Positions 1 through 10,869 of a stretch of 64,000 bases of DNA are shown here, piece after piece. The notes below the pieces were generated by a model. The model was not told the origin of the DNA, searched no databases, and saw only the letters and a program-made list of their open reading frames with translations. The first letter of the stretch is position 1. Each line of letters starts with the position of its first letter. The position numbers and the translations under genes are program-made. This DNA comes from Vulcanimicrobiota bacterium (GTDB lineage: Bacteria > Vulcanimicrobiota > Xenobia > Xenobiales > JADMJV01): assembly GCA_017307785.1 (NCBI GenBank), contig JAFKGI010000014.1, positions 113,846 through 177,845 of the forward strand. The letters are read 5' to 3'.

Positions 1-164
1 CAAGATTAACAATTGATGAGGCCGTTCAGCGGCCGAAGTCCTTAAATTTCTGCAAATTATGTTTCCGACCTGTAAACGGTATTGCCATTGTGTAATCTTA
101 ACGTAGTTTTTATTTTAGTTGTTGCGAGATTGTGAAATGGTTGGCTCGCTAGCTTGAGTCCGGA
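1..164. other. Window-edge intergenic segment, AT-rich
   Basis: No gene is visible in the first 164 bases. The segment is AT-richer than the genes around it and holds a short hairpin at about 21-35 (GGCCG-TTCAG-CGGCC). Since the flanking gene on the minus strand ends at 165, this stretch is its 3' region and may carry a weak terminator or the promoter of a gene to the left of the window. Nothing more can be supported. Confidence 0.4.
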
Positions 165-1223
165 TTAAGGATTGTGAGGGTTTGATGAAGACAGTGCCTG
201 GACGGCTTCGTCCCAGCGCGTCTGTTGGGCAAAGCGCAGGCGGGCGTAGATCTGGTTTACGAAGGCTCCGTTGTCGCGCGCCGGAGCATAGATCGACATG
301 CCGCCCAGTTCCTCGGAAGAGCGGCACAGCCGGGCCAGGGTTTCGCCGGTCTCCCCGGCCTGTTGGCGCAGGGCCTCGGGGAGACTGCTGTCCTGCTGCC
401 AATCCCGGCAAAGCCCGGCCAGGTCCAGCTGGTCGACCAGCGGGCGATCCTGAGGGCGCGGCCATAAGTGGGGTTGCTGCTCGATATGGCTCCTGAGCGT
501 GGCAAACGCCTGGGGGTGATCCAGGATGGTGACGGCCAGTTCATCCAATCGGTCGCGTAGCTCGGGAAAGGCGCGCAAATCGATCGAGGCAACGGCCGGA
601 GCCCGCTCTCCCAGTCCGCGGGAAACCTCCACCAGTTTTTCGGCCGCCGCCGCTCCCGTTGGCTGAGCGGGGAGTTGACCCAGCCACTGGGAGAGGGGCA
701 ATCCCAGTCCCAGCAGTTCGCTTTGCGAGGCGACCAGGTGGTCGCTGACGGTTTGCAGTTGGGAGGCGACTTCCGCCTGGGCCATCAGACAGGTGTTGAA
801 GACGACCAGGTCGGGCCGGCGCGGCAATTCTCCTAAGGATTCTTCCAGGTCGGGGAGGGGGATCATGCGGCGCCGCTGCGAGTCGGTCACCGCTCCGGCA
901 AAGCCCGCTCCGTGGCCGCCCAGTACCACCGCATAGTGCTGAGCTGGATATTTCTGCATGCCCCAGCTGAGAAAGTCTTTCAGTTCCTGGGGGTCATTCA
1001 TCTCGCCCGCCCGACCGGGCTCCAGCGGCTCGGGTTTTTCCGATTGATCCAGTTGGTAGCGTTGGATCGAGCCCTGGGCGCCCATCTGAGCCACCACCCG
1101 GACGTCCTGAGGAACACCGTGCTCGGTGATCTCCTCCAGACTCTCTTGGACGGCTTTTTCCAGATCATGACTGGCGCTGGTATAAATCAAAACCGTCCAA
1201 CTATTGGCTCGAGCAGCGTCCAT
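165..1223 (-). CDS. Clostripain-like cysteine peptidase (family C11)
   Basis: Predicted C11 (clostripain-type) cysteine peptidase of about 352 residues. The catalytic dyad is visible: His104 in LGGHGAG and Cys145 in VVFNTCLMAQAEVAS, preceded by the family's N-terminal strand WTVLIYTSASHDLE. There is no clear signal peptide from this start, so it may be cytoplasmic or exported by another route. The frame is open to a TTG at 1301, but that would overlap the start of the divergent gene, so the ATG at 1223 is preferred. It shares an intergenic region of about 77 bp with the DUF2167 gene. Family members cleave after Arg or Lys; the substrate here is unknown. Confidence 0.8.
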   Translation of the reverse strand: MDAARANSWTVLIYTSASHDLEKAVQESLEEITEHGVPQDVRVVAQMGAQGSIQRYQLDQSEKPEPLEPGRAGEMNDPQELKDFLSWGMQKYPAQHYAVVLGGHGAGFAGAVTDSQRRRMIPLPDLEESLGELPRRPDLVVFNTCLMAQAEVASQLQTVSDHLVASQSELLGLGLPLSQWLGQLPAQPTGAAAAEKLVEVSRGLGERAPAVASIDLRAFPELRDRLDELAVTILDHPQAFATLRSHIEQQPHLWPRPQDRPLVDQLDLAGLCRDWQQDSSLPEALRQQAGETGETLARLCRSSEELGGMSIYAPARDNGAFVNQIYARLRFAQQTRWDEAVQALSSSNPHNP

Positions 1224-1300
1224 CAGGCCCCGGATTTCGTCTCGCGGAGGGCGGCAGCCTGCCGGCCTAGAAATAACGCGCACCTTAGGAGGTTCGAGCA

Positions 1301-2179
1301 ATGTTTAGTAAATGGTCTGGAAGACTGGCGGGATGCCTGATGGGCTGCCTGCTTTTGGGTGGGGCTCCGGCCAAAGCCGATGATAAGCCGGATGCGACCG
1401 GCCCGGCCAAGGTCAATCTTTCGTCGAACCTGGGCAGTCTCAATCTGCCCAAAGGCTATGTTTACTGGGGCGAAGCCAAGGCCAAGGCGCAAATGGAGAG
1501 CATGGGCGGCGGGTCGCAAAAGACCATCGGTCTGATCGCGCCCACCGACGAGAACGCCAAATTCGCCGTCGAACTCGAATACGAAGACACCGGCTACGTA
1601 AAAGATGACGACGCCGGCAAAATCGATTCCAAAGCGATTCTCGAGAGTTATCAGGAAGGCACGGAAGCCAACAACGATGACCGCAAGGCCAAGGGCCTGG
1701 AGCCGATTCACGTTACCGGTTGGGAGCAAGAGCCGAAATACGACTCGAAGACCCACGTGGTGACCTGGAGCTTGCAAGGGAAAGACGACAAGAACGATAT
1801 GTTCGTCAATTACAACACTCGAGTGCTCACGCGCAAGGGCGTTCTCTCCGTCAACCTGATGTGCTCCAACGCCGACCTGCCGGCCAGCAAGCCCAAGGCT
1901 CAGGCTCTGACCAGTGATATCGCTTTCACGCAAGGCGAGCGCTACGAGGATTACAAAGCGGGTGACAAGATTTCGACCGGCGGTCTGGTGGCCCTGATCG
2001 CGGGTGGTGCCCTGCTGGCCAAGAAAACCGGGCTGATCGCCTTCCTTTACGTGATGGCCAAGCCGCTGATTCTCTTCTTGAAAGTGTTGGGAGCCAAGGC
2101 GCTCGCTCTGTTGGCGCTGCCCTTCATGGCCCTGAAGAATATGTTCAGCAAGAAAAAAGACTCAGGCGAAGAGGGTTAG
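1301..2179 (+). CDS. DUF2167-family membrane-anchored protein
   Basis: 292-residue exported protein with an N-terminal signal peptide (hydrophobic core LAGCLMGCLLLGG, then APAKA), a soluble domain with the DUF2167 pattern (GYVYWGEAKAKA near the start, GWEQEPKYD, VNYNTRVLTRKGVLSVNL) and two C-terminal hydrophobic helices at about residues 228-275, followed by a Lys-rich tail. The family is described only as an uncharacterised membrane-anchored protein. The ATG at 1301 has a strong AGGAGG ribosome-binding site. The 3' end overlaps the convergent TerB-like gene by 18 bases. Confidence 0.8.
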   Translation: MFSKWSGRLAGCLMGCLLLGGAPAKADDKPDATGPAKVNLSSNLGSLNLPKGYVYWGEAKAKAQMESMGGGSQKTIGLIAPTDENAKFAVELEYEDTGYVKDDDAGKIDSKAILESYQEGTEANNDDRKAKGLEPIHVTGWEQEPKYDSKTHVVTWSLQGKDDKNDMFVNYNTRVLTRKGVLSVNLMCSNADLPASKPKAQALTSDIAFTQGERYEDYKAGDKISTGGLVALIAGGALLAKKTGLIAFLYVMAKPLILFLKVLGAKALALLALPFMALKNMFSKKKDSGEEG

Positions 2180-2608
2180 GATCTTTAAGCGCGCCAGCTC
2201 CTGCTCGGCCACCGCGCCGAGCAGCTGGTCGCGCTGCCAATTGGGCAGTCCCAGTTCGGCGGCGATTTGCAGAAGAATGTCCAGCTCCAGGGGGTCGATT
2301 TCCCCGTCCGCCCAGCCAACCTTACAGGCGTCGCGAAAGAGGCTGGCGGCAACCTGAGGTGCTTTCAGCGGAGCCAGTAGCTCCGACCACTTGGGCGGCT
2401 CGCCGTCGCAGTAGCGGAACGCTTCCTGGCGCACGGATTCTTCCGCCAGGGCGTAGGCGGTGGCAGCGGCCGCATTGCGTTCGCTGACGGAAACTTCGTG
2501 AATGCCCGCCACCCGCAGCAGTACGGCCAGGTAGCGCGGCAGGTCGCATCCCAGCACCGCGTCGGCGGCGACTCCGTAATCTTGTTGCACTTGAAACGAA
2601 ATCGACAC
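2162..2608 (-). CDS. TerB-like small helical protein
   Basis: 148-residue all-helical protein. The C-terminal half carries the acidic signature of TerB-like (tellurite-resistance-type) domains: VGWADGEIDPLELDILLQI, an Asp/Glu-rich loop followed by a helix that in TerB relatives binds metal. No membrane segment or signal is seen. It lies 2 bases downstream of the SpoIIE-type phosphatase gene on the same strand, so the two are probably co-transcribed. The specific function is unknown; TerB-like domains are found in stress and phage-defence loci but also as general modules, and nothing else here points to tellurite resistance. Confidence 0.5.
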   Translation of the reverse strand: MSISFQVQQDYGVAADAVLGCDLPRYLAVLLRVAGIHEVSVSERNAAAATAYALAEESVRQEAFRYCDGEPPKWSELLAPLKAPQVAASLFRDACKVGWADGEIDPLELDILLQIAAELGLPNWQRDQLLGAVAEQELARLKILTLFA

Positions 2609-2610
2609 GC

Positions 2611-3744
2611 TCAGCTTCTCTCCATTACCAAAATGGCCAGGTCGTCGCTCAGGCGCCCCTGACAGAAGCGCCTTACATCTGACTCTACTCGCTCCAGGGC
2701 TTTCTCCAGGGGAAGCTTTTGGGTGGCCCGCAGACTGGCCGTCAGCCGCTCCATGCCATAGTCCTCACCGTTCTCGTTGCGCGCTTCGAGCAGTCCGTCA
2801 CTGTACATCAGCAGGCGCTCTCCGGGAGCGATGGAGGTCTGATTCTCGCCCCACTCGCTGTCGTCCATCACGCCCAGCGGAATTCCGGTTCCTTCCAGTT
2901 CGTCCACGGAACCGTCGCCGCGCAGCAGCAGTCCGGCGGGATGGCCGGCGTTGGCGAAATGGAGTCGCCCCTCTTCTTCGTCGTAGACCGCGTAGAACAT
3001 GGTGACGAAAGTCGATTGCTCCTGATTCCACTGGATCAGTCGCTGGTTTAACTTGCGTAAGACGAAGGAGGGCGAGGGGCTCTTTTTGCCCCACTCAAAC
3101 ATGAAGCCCATCACCAGGGCCATGAGCAGGGAGGCGGAGATGCCTTTGCCCATCACGTCCCCCAGGCAGAAAACCACGTATTTCTGTCCAAAGGGCCGGA
3201 AATAGTAGAAGTCTCCGCCCACCTCCAGGGTCTGGTTGACTTTGCCGCGCAGGGCCACCGTGCCCAGTTCGAAGCGGTTTTGCATCAGGGCCAACTGGAG
3301 GCGGCGCGCCAGTTCCACGTCGCCGGCCATGCGCGCCTGGAGTCGCTTGATGGCTCCGTAGCGGTCCAAGGTCACCAGTCCAAAACCAGCCAGCAGAACC
3401 CACTCCACCGTCTGGCCGAGGGTGTTCAAAAACAGGTGACGATTGTCGATGCCCGAGCACAGCAGGCCGCCCAGGCAGTAGGCTGCGGCGGCCAGCGGAA
3501 TCACCAGCATGCCGCGATTGCGGAAGAGGGCGGCCGCCAACAGCACCGGCAGTAGGAACAGATCGACCGAAAGCACGTGCCCGTAGAGGCTGCGTGACAA
3601 AAAGGCCAGCAGCAGCGAGACGGCGATCATCGCTTTCCAAAAGGGAGCGCTGCGATGGGACGGCCGAAAGACGACCAGACGGTCGAGCAAACGGTCTAAA
3701 TAGGTCACCACAGCCCGATAGGCCGCCCTCCAGGTGCTTTGCAT
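2611..3744 (-). CDS. Membrane PP2C/SpoIIE-type serine phosphatase (RsbU-like)
   Basis: 377-residue protein. Residues of about 37-130 form three or four hydrophobic helices; residues 145-377 are a SpoIIE/PP2C phosphatase domain with the metal-binding motifs GGDFYYF, LGDVMGKG, FANAGHPAG and LMYSDGLLEARN, ending LSDDLAILVM. A short linker (LARRLQLALMQ) is the usual helix preceding RsbU-type phosphatases. The family dephosphorylates anti-sigma antagonist (STAS) proteins in partner-switching pathways, but no STAS or anti-sigma gene is next to it. The ATG at 3744 overlaps the longest reading of the divergent PpiC gene; that gene's real start is probably further in. Confidence 0.85.
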   Translation of the reverse strand: MQSTWRAAYRAVVTYLDRLLDRLVVFRPSHRSAPFWKAMIAVSLLLAFLSRSLYGHVLSVDLFLLPVLLAAALFRNRGMLVIPLAAAAYCLGGLLCSGIDNRHLFLNTLGQTVEWVLLAGFGLVTLDRYGAIKRLQARMAGDVELARRLQLALMQNRFELGTVALRGKVNQTLEVGGDFYYFRPFGQKYVVFCLGDVMGKGISASLLMALVMGFMFEWGKKSPSPSFVLRKLNQRLIQWNQEQSTFVTMFYAVYDEEEGRLHFANAGHPAGLLLRGDGSVDELEGTGIPLGVMDDSEWGENQTSIAPGERLLMYSDGLLEARNENGEDYGMERLTASLRATQKLPLEKALERVESDVRRFCQGRLSDDLAILVMERS

Positions 3745-3819
3745 CGGCCCCCGGTTCGACCTCGACCCTGGCTGGCCTGCCCAGAAGGCATGCCCCTTGC
3801 GTGTTCAGAACACACGGCC

Positions 3820-4707
3820 ATGTCTACAGGTCTTCGTTTGCTGCGCCTGACCGCCGTTGCCGGCTGCAGCTTCGCCCTCGGTTACGGGTTTTGTGTTCAG
3901 AAGATGCGCACCGACCGGGAGGTGGCCGCTCGAGTCAACGGCGAGGCCATACCCGCCGCGGAATTGCGCAGTGAGCTGCTCAAGCGTTTTGGACCCGACG
4001 TACTGCGCGATCTCGTCCACCAGCGTCTCATCATGCAAGAAGCGGGCAAGCGCAAGGTCAAATCGGACGACGCTCTGATCGAGAAGCGCCTGAAAGAGAT
4101 GAAGGCGCAACCCGAAGTGCAGGAGATGCTGAAGAGCGGTCAGGTGGACGAAGGAGACTTGCGCCGCAACCTGACCACCATGGGTCCGCTGGATGCCCTG
4201 GTCAAGGGTGAGTTGACCATCGAAGAAGAGAACAAATTTTATAAGCAGCATCGCAGCGAACTGGAAACCGTCAAAGTCCAGCAGATCCTGCTGCTCGACA
4301 AAGCCCAGGCGGATAAGGTCTATGCCGAAGCCAGCAAGCCCGGTGTCGACTTTGCGGCCCTGGCCAAGAAATACAGTCTGGATACTCGCACCAAGACCCA
4401 GGGAGGCCTGTTAGGAGAAGTCCACCGCGGGGAACTGACTCCCGAACTGGCTGAGGCGCTTTTTGCCATGAAAACCGGTCAAGTCAGTGAACCCGTCGAG
4501 AGCGAGGACGGCCTGCATATTTTTCGAGTCGTTTCGACTCGAACGGGCCTCGATGAACTCCGGCCCCAAATCGAAGAACGCCTGATTGCCGCTCGCCGGG
4601 GCGACTATGTCGAAGAACTCCGCGCTACCGCCAAAATCGAAACCGTCCCGCCCTATCGCCTGCCCGCCTCCATCAGCACTACAAATCCTGGAGACGACGA
4701 ACACTAA
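3820..4707 (+). CDS. Membrane-anchored PpiC-type peptidyl-prolyl isomerase
   Basis: 295-residue foldase of the SurA/PrsA/PpiC group. A short N-terminal hydrophobic segment (residues about 7-22) anchors or exports it; a helical SurA_N-like region follows (VNGEAIPAAELRSELL), and the parvulin domain occupies about residues 150-245 (VDFAALAKKYSLD, GGLLGEV, KTGQVSEPVES, GLHIFRV). It should assist folding of secreted or envelope proteins. The frame is open back to 3739, but that would cover the divergent phosphatase start, and the hydrophobic segment begins just after the ATG at 3820, which is therefore preferred; an ATG at 3790 is also possible. Confidence 0.85.
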   Translation: MSTGLRLLRLTAVAGCSFALGYGFCVQKMRTDREVAARVNGEAIPAAELRSELLKRFGPDVLRDLVHQRLIMQEAGKRKVKSDDALIEKRLKEMKAQPEVQEMLKSGQVDEGDLRRNLTTMGPLDALVKGELTIEEENKFYKQHRSELETVKVQQILLLDKAQADKVYAEASKPGVDFAALAKKYSLDTRTKTQGGLLGEVHRGELTPELAEALFAMKTGQVSEPVESEDGLHIFRVVSTRTGLDELRPQIEERLIAARRGDYVEELRATAKIETVPPYRLPASISTTNPGDDEH

Positions 4708-4710
4708 GCT

Positions 4711-4885
4711 TGGTCCCGGAGAGGGGACCCGGGGGAAAGGGCGACTTTGGAGACTGCTGCTGCGGCAAGGTCCAGGGCACAACCAATCTTAAATAGATTT
4801 TGGGGTCGCTTGCTTGAGGCACGCCTGCCGTATCGCCAACCTCCTCACCGTCTCCACCTCCCCTCGTTCGCCCAGGTCCCCCTTC
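4711..4885. repeat. Diverged copy of a dispersed intergenic repeat
   Basis: The gap between the PpiC and EamA genes has no credible gene but resembles the repeats at 63483-64000. Shared blocks in the same order are GGTCCCGGA-AGGGGACC (4716-4733), GGAAAGGGCGA, GGAGAC, GCGGCAAGG (4766-4774), CTTAAA, TTGAGGCACG and CCGTCTCCACCTCCCC (about 4851-4866). The right end (4862-4878) contains an inverted version of the core. Identity is only partial, so this is an old or degraded member. Whether it is a MITE, a structured RNA or a REP-like element cannot be decided from the sequence alone. Confidence 0.5.
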
Positions 4886-4900
4886 TGGAGAAGTCTACCG

Positions 4901-5734
4901 CTAGCAGCGGCGGCGGTTGACCAGGTAGACGGCCAGGGCGATGAGGGCGCCGCAGGCGATTTCGCCGCGGGTGATCTCTTCGTGGAGGATCAGCCAGCCC
5001 CAGAACATGGCGAAAAGGGGCAAAAGGTAGGTGACGGCGCTGGCTCGAGTGGGTCCGACGCGGGCCAGCAGATCGAAGTAGAGCAGGTAGGCCACCCCTG
5101 TTCCCATCAGACCCAGCCAGAGCACCTCTCCCCAGACCCAGCCGGGCACGGGTTTTGTAGGCCAGTAGAGACAGGTCAGCGGAGCCATCAGGACGGCTGA
5201 CCAGAGGGTGCTGCCGCACGCGATCAGTTTGGGGTCGACGCCCTGAAAATAGCGCTTGACCCCGTTGACGCAGAAGCCGTACATGGCGGCCGCGCCCATC
5301 GTGGCACTGGCCGCCAGCGGGTGGAAGTCCATCTGCAGGCCGCTACGCTCGTGGAGTAACAGGGCCACTCCGGCAAAGCCGAAGAAGACGCCCAGCCACT
5401 GGTTGGAATGCAGATGTTCGCGTAACCAGAGCAGGGCAAAGAGTGACGCGAAAAGAGGCACGGTGGCGTTGAGCAGAGCGGCTACTCCGGCGTGCAGGCG
5501 AACGGCACCCCAGCAGGACAGGCAGAACGGCACGGCCGTGTTGAAGACGGCCAGCCAGAACAGCTTACCGGAGTGGCGGCGAAAATCGGGCCACATTTTC
5601 CAGCGGCTCATCAACACTGCGTAGAATAGGGCGCTGCTGAGCAGTCGCACGCCGATCATGGGCAGGGGATCCAGGAAGGGACCACTCATGCGCATCACCA
5701 GATAGGAACTGCCCCAGATCGCCCCCAGTAGCAC
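4901..5734 (-). CDS. EamA-family (DMT superfamily) transporter
   Basis: Ten-helix inner-membrane transporter of about 277 residues, made of two EamA repeats. Typical motifs are AIWGSSYLVMRM in helix 1, the pattern ALLNATVPLFASLFALLWL at the end of repeat one, and a matching region in repeat two with VGPTRASAVTYLLPLF followed by LHEEITRGEIACGALIALAV. The family exports small metabolites such as amino acids; the substrate is not predictable. The start is uncertain: GTG at 5734 is used, but the frame stays open upstream into the end of mazG. It sits 13 bases downstream of mazG and is likely its operon partner. Confidence 0.85.
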   Translation of the reverse strand: MLLGAIWGSSYLVMRMSGPFLDPLPMIGVRLLSSALFYAVLMSRWKMWPDFRRHSGKLFWLAVFNTAVPFCLSCWGAVRLHAGVAALLNATVPLFASLFALLWLREHLHSNQWLGVFFGFAGVALLLHERSGLQMDFHPLAASATMGAAAMYGFCVNGVKRYFQGVDPKLIACGSTLWSAVLMAPLTCLYWPTKPVPGWVWGEVLWLGLMGTGVAYLLYFDLLARVGPTRASAVTYLLPLFAMFWGWLILHEEITRGEIACGALIALAVYLVNRRRC

Positions 5735-5747
5735 CAGGTTGATCAGG

Positions 5748-7893
<2,146 letters not shown>

Positions 7894-7911
7894 GCCGTCG
7901 GCTCACAAGCA

Positions 7912-7943
7912 AAAAAGGGAGGCCGGAAACGGCCTCCCTTTTT
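7912..7943. terminator. Bidirectional rho-independent terminator after eno
   Basis: Fourteen-base-pair perfect stem (7912-7925 with 7930-7943), GAAA tetraloop, A-run on the left and T-run on the right, so it can act on both strands. It ends enolase transcription from the left and the small gene ending at 7946 from the right. Confidence 0.95.
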
Positions 7944-7945
7944 CG

Positions 7946-8143
7946 TTATCTCTTGCTCTGCGCGTGACGCCGAAAGAGTTCTTTGTGCTGGGTCACCAGG
8001 CGCTCGATGGAGCGCAGTCCCGGGTCCAGGCCACGTGGAGCTTCCTGTAGCACCTTGGGAGCTTCCGGGGCAGGGGCGGAAAGCCACTGCTCCAAAAAAT
8101 CCAGTGCCTGGTCTTCTTCTTTTAAACGATCGTCGGTGCTCAC
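7946..8143 (-). CDS. Small charged helical protein of unknown function
   Basis: Small open frame of 65 codons from a GTG at 8143, with GAGAGG nine bases upstream; a GTG at 8152 is the alternative. The product is hydrophilic and probably helical (DDRLKEEDQALDFLEQWL, then a Pro-rich stretch, then SIERLVTQHKELFRRH). It lies between the 844-residue coiled-coil protein gene and the bidirectional terminator, on the same strand, so it looks like the last gene of that unit. No family is recognised. Confidence 0.5.
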   Translation of the reverse strand: MSTDDRLKEEDQALDFLEQWLSAPAPEAPKVLQEAPRGLDPGLRSIERLVTQHKELFRRHAQSKR

Positions 8144-8237
8144 GCACGCCACCCTCTCGCCCCCAGCGAATTTCTTGAACTCAAGTTACATCGGCGGGCT
8201 GAAAAGAAGCATAAAGCCACGGCGGCCTTGTTAACCT

Positions 8238-10772
8238 TTAATCTTCGAGCAAGAATTCGTTCCACATGCGCTGGATGCGCATGCGGGCGGCGGTGATGCC
8301 GGTGCCGTGCTCGAACAGGTCGTTCAATCCATCCTGCACTTCTTCCAACAGTTCCGGCTGGAAGAGGAGTTCCTCGCGCAAGCAGCCGTAGGTGGCCGCG
8401 GTAATACCCACCAGTCGAGCAGCGGCGTGGTCGGCCACGGGATCAAGGCGCTTGAGGAAGACCTCGTCGCGGAACGCGAACTCGCGGGTATAGAGGAAGC
8501 CGGCCCAGTCGGTGGCCTGGTACCAGTGCAGCAGCAGTGCGCGGCACTCGTTTTCGAACTCCGGGGCCGAAGGATTCAGTGCCTGCAGCCGGTCCATCAG
8601 GCTGGGGTGGGGGACCGAGCCTTCTTCCAGGTAGAGTTCCACGGCCGACTGGGCCAGGGTCAGGCGTTGTGCGTCGTTCAGGGCGCTCGACTGATGAGCC
8701 AGCTGGCTGTGGCCGCGATACATCCGCACCAGGTGGCGGAAGACGAGGAAGCACAACTCTTCCGGGGGCATGCCTTCGATGTCGCGGTGGAAAATCAGGG
8801 TCAGTTCCGGCTCGGCGCTGGCGTCGACCAGGAACAGGTCGTCGCCGTCATAGGTGAGCACTTTGAGTTCGGGAAAGTCGAACAGGGTGTAGTCCACCGC
8901 TCGCAGGGCCTGACGAAGGGTCCCCACAAAGGCGGCGGGGCCGGTATTTTCCAGGCGCTGCTCAAACTGCTCCGAGGGAACGGGAAGTTGCAGACCCGAT
9001 TTCGGCAGCAGTGAATCCTTTAGGAAAGCGACCACTTCCTCTTCTTCTTCGTTGCCCAGGTGCGAGACGAAATCGCGGTTGAGTCCGCGCTTGCCCATTC
9101 CAATGGCCAGTTCTTGCTTCTGTACTTCCGAGCGCGGCGAACTGCCGAACTGATAGAAAAGGGCCAGTCGGTCGGGCACATTCCCCGTGGCGGTGGCCTC
9201 GGCGGCGGAGAGAATCTCGAACAGGTAGATCATCTCGGTTCCCGGCAGGGCTTCGGTCAGGTAAGGAACGACATCTTCCTGGCCGGCCTTGATGCGCGCC
9301 AGAGCCAGGTTGGCTTTGGCTTCGTTTTCCACCCAGGTCTCGACTTCCAGAGCTTGCTCCAGCACTTCGCTGGCCAGGTCGGGCTGGCTGCTGACCAGGT
9401 TCAGGCCCTCCGCAATTTGCTCGAACTTGGTCTTGGCGGCGGCGGGAGCCCACTCGGCGCTCTCGGCGGCGGCCACCGGCTCTTCCACCGCAACGGCTTC
9501 TTCGACGACGGCTGCTTCCTCGGCGGCCGGCTCTTCGAAGATCAGGTCCTCCAGCTGAGGTTCTTCCTCGACGCTGACCGGCACTTCGGCGACCGGCTCC
9601 TCTTCGGCAACCGGCTCCTCGGCGACGGGCTCATCCGCGACCACGTCCTCTACCACCGATTCCGCAACGACCGGTTCTTCGGTTACTGCGTCCTCGCTGA
9701 CCGGCTCTTCAGCAACTTCGGCTTCGGCTTCGGCTTCGGGCTCTTCGGGCGCGACCGACTCTTCCGCGGCGGGTTCCTCGACCACCAGGAGTTCGGGCAC
9801 CGTCTCCTCAGCTACCGCTTCGGCAGCGGGTTCGTCTTCCAGATTGAGGTTCAGGCTGGGCACGGTCGATTCGACCTGGGGGGCTTCTTCTTCTGACTGC
9901 TCGTCGAGCAGGGAGGAGAGGTCCGGCTCAGGGGCAGCGGTCACCGGGCTCACCGAGGTGGGCAGCGGCGCGTCCCCGCCGGAGACTTGCTGCCAGGCCT
10001 GGGCCAGGGCGTTTTTCAGGCTGGTCTGGTCCTGCTCTTCACTAAAAAGCTGGCTGCCGGTGTCCTGCAGGGTGTCAAAAAGCTCTTCCAGTTGCTGCAT
10101 GTCCGAACAGCCGTGAGGCAGTTCCAGCAATTGGTAGACCTGATCCACCAGAGTGCGACCCGGAATCCCCAGGGCCAGATCGAGATGCGACATCAGCACT
10201 TCGTAAGCGTTGCCGGGCTCGCTGGGAGCGGCCACAGCCGTGAAGTCGTCGCCGCTGAGAAATTGCTCTTTGAAATCGTGAACCAGCTGCTCCAGCTTGG
10301 AGATGCGACCTTCGCGAGTGGTCAGTTCCTCCTGAAGCTCGCTCATGTTCTGCTGGCGGCGCGCCAATTCGTCCTTTTGACGGTCGAGTTCGGCCTCGTG
10401 TCCCAGAACGGTCTCACGGCTCTGATGGAGTTCACCCTGGAGTTCTTCCACCGAATGATCCAGTCGTTGACCGCGGGCCAGCGCGTCGGCCAACTCGGCT
10501 TCCAGATTCTGCTTCTCCTGGCTGGTGCGCTCCAGCGTTTCGGCCATTTCCTGTTGGAGCTTCTTCAGTTGCTGGTCCAATTGACGATTTTTGAAAGCTA
10601 ATTGCACGCCTTCGCCGGTGAGGCGCTTGACCTCATCGGTCAGACGCTTGTTGGTGGAGCGTAATTCTTTGATCTGCTCGAAAGCTTTGAGGTCGGACCC
10701 GCCTAATTGGGCCTTGAGGTTGGCATTTTCTTCTTGTAGTTGAGCCAATTGCGCTTGAGAGTCAGCCGACAT
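8238..10772 (-). CDS. Large coiled-coil protein with acidic Val-Ala-Glu-Pro repeats
   Basis: 844-residue protein with no signal peptide or membrane segment. Residues 1-170 form a long coiled coil (heptads of Leu with Glu/Gln/Arg). Residues 180-275 are a small helical domain. Residues about 285-435 are a low-complexity acidic stretch built on VAEEPVAEE-like units. Residues 440-844 are a folded C-terminal region: helical repeats resembling TPRs first, then a strand-rich section and a helix EELCFLVFRHLVRMYRGH whose spacing recalls the active-site helix of M48 metallopeptidases but without HExxH. It is divergently paired with the unknown gene at 10870-13095, whose longest reading would even overlap this start. 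Function unknown; a cytoplasmic scaffold is a reasonable guess. Confidence 0.75.
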   Translation of the reverse strand: MSADSQAQLAQLQEENANLKAQLGGSDLKAFEQIKELRSTNKRLTDEVKRLTGEGVQLAFKNRQLDQQLKKLQQEMAETLERTSQEKQNLEAELADALARGQRLDHSVEELQGELHQSRETVLGHEAELDRQKDELARRQQNMSELQEELTTREGRISKLEQLVHDFKEQFLSGDDFTAVAAPSEPGNAYEVLMSHLDLALGIPGRTLVDQVYQLLELPHGCSDMQQLEELFDTLQDTGSQLFSEEQDQTSLKNALAQAWQQVSGGDAPLPTSVSPVTAAPEPDLSSLLDEQSEEEAPQVESTVPSLNLNLEDEPAAEAVAEETVPELLVVEEPAAEESVAPEEPEAEAEAEVAEEPVSEDAVTEEPVVAESVVEDVVADEPVAEEPVAEEEPVAEVPVSVEEEPQLEDLIFEEPAAEEAAVVEEAVAVEEPVAAAESAEWAPAAAKTKFEQIAEGLNLVSSQPDLASEVLEQALEVETWVENEAKANLALARIKAGQEDVVPYLTEALPGTEMIYLFEILSAAEATATGNVPDRLALFYQFGSSPRSEVQKQELAIGMGKRGLNRDFVSHLGNEEEEEVVAFLKDSLLPKSGLQLPVPSEQFEQRLENTGPAAFVGTLRQALRAVDYTLFDFPELKVLTYDGDDLFLVDASAEPELTLIFHRDIEGMPPEELCFLVFRHLVRMYRGHSQLAHQSSALNDAQRLTLAQSAVELYLEEGSVPHPSLMDRLQALNPSAPEFENECRALLLHWYQATDWAGFLYTREFAFRDEVFLKRLDPVADHAAARLVGITAATYGCLREELLFQPELLEEVQDGLNDLFEHGTGITAARMRIQRMWNEFLLED

Positions 10773-10869
10773 GGAACGCTCCGTTTCAGGTGGTGGCCCA
10801 TCCTTTGCAGTCGTTGGAGCAAAACCCTCGTTCCCAGGAGCCTCTTGGGAGGGTCAAGAACGGGCGCCT

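Noticed and set aside
1223..1301. Extension of the C11 peptidase to the TTG at 1301
   Set aside because: The added residues are Arg/Pro-rich without a signal, and the extension would overlap the start and ribosome-binding site of the divergent gene.
9480..9850. Short-period repetitive DNA that at first looks like a repeat array
   Set aside because: The period follows codons for Val-Ala-Glu-Glu-Pro units of an acidic protein region; spacing is irregular and there are no spacers, so it is not a CRISPR or satellite array.
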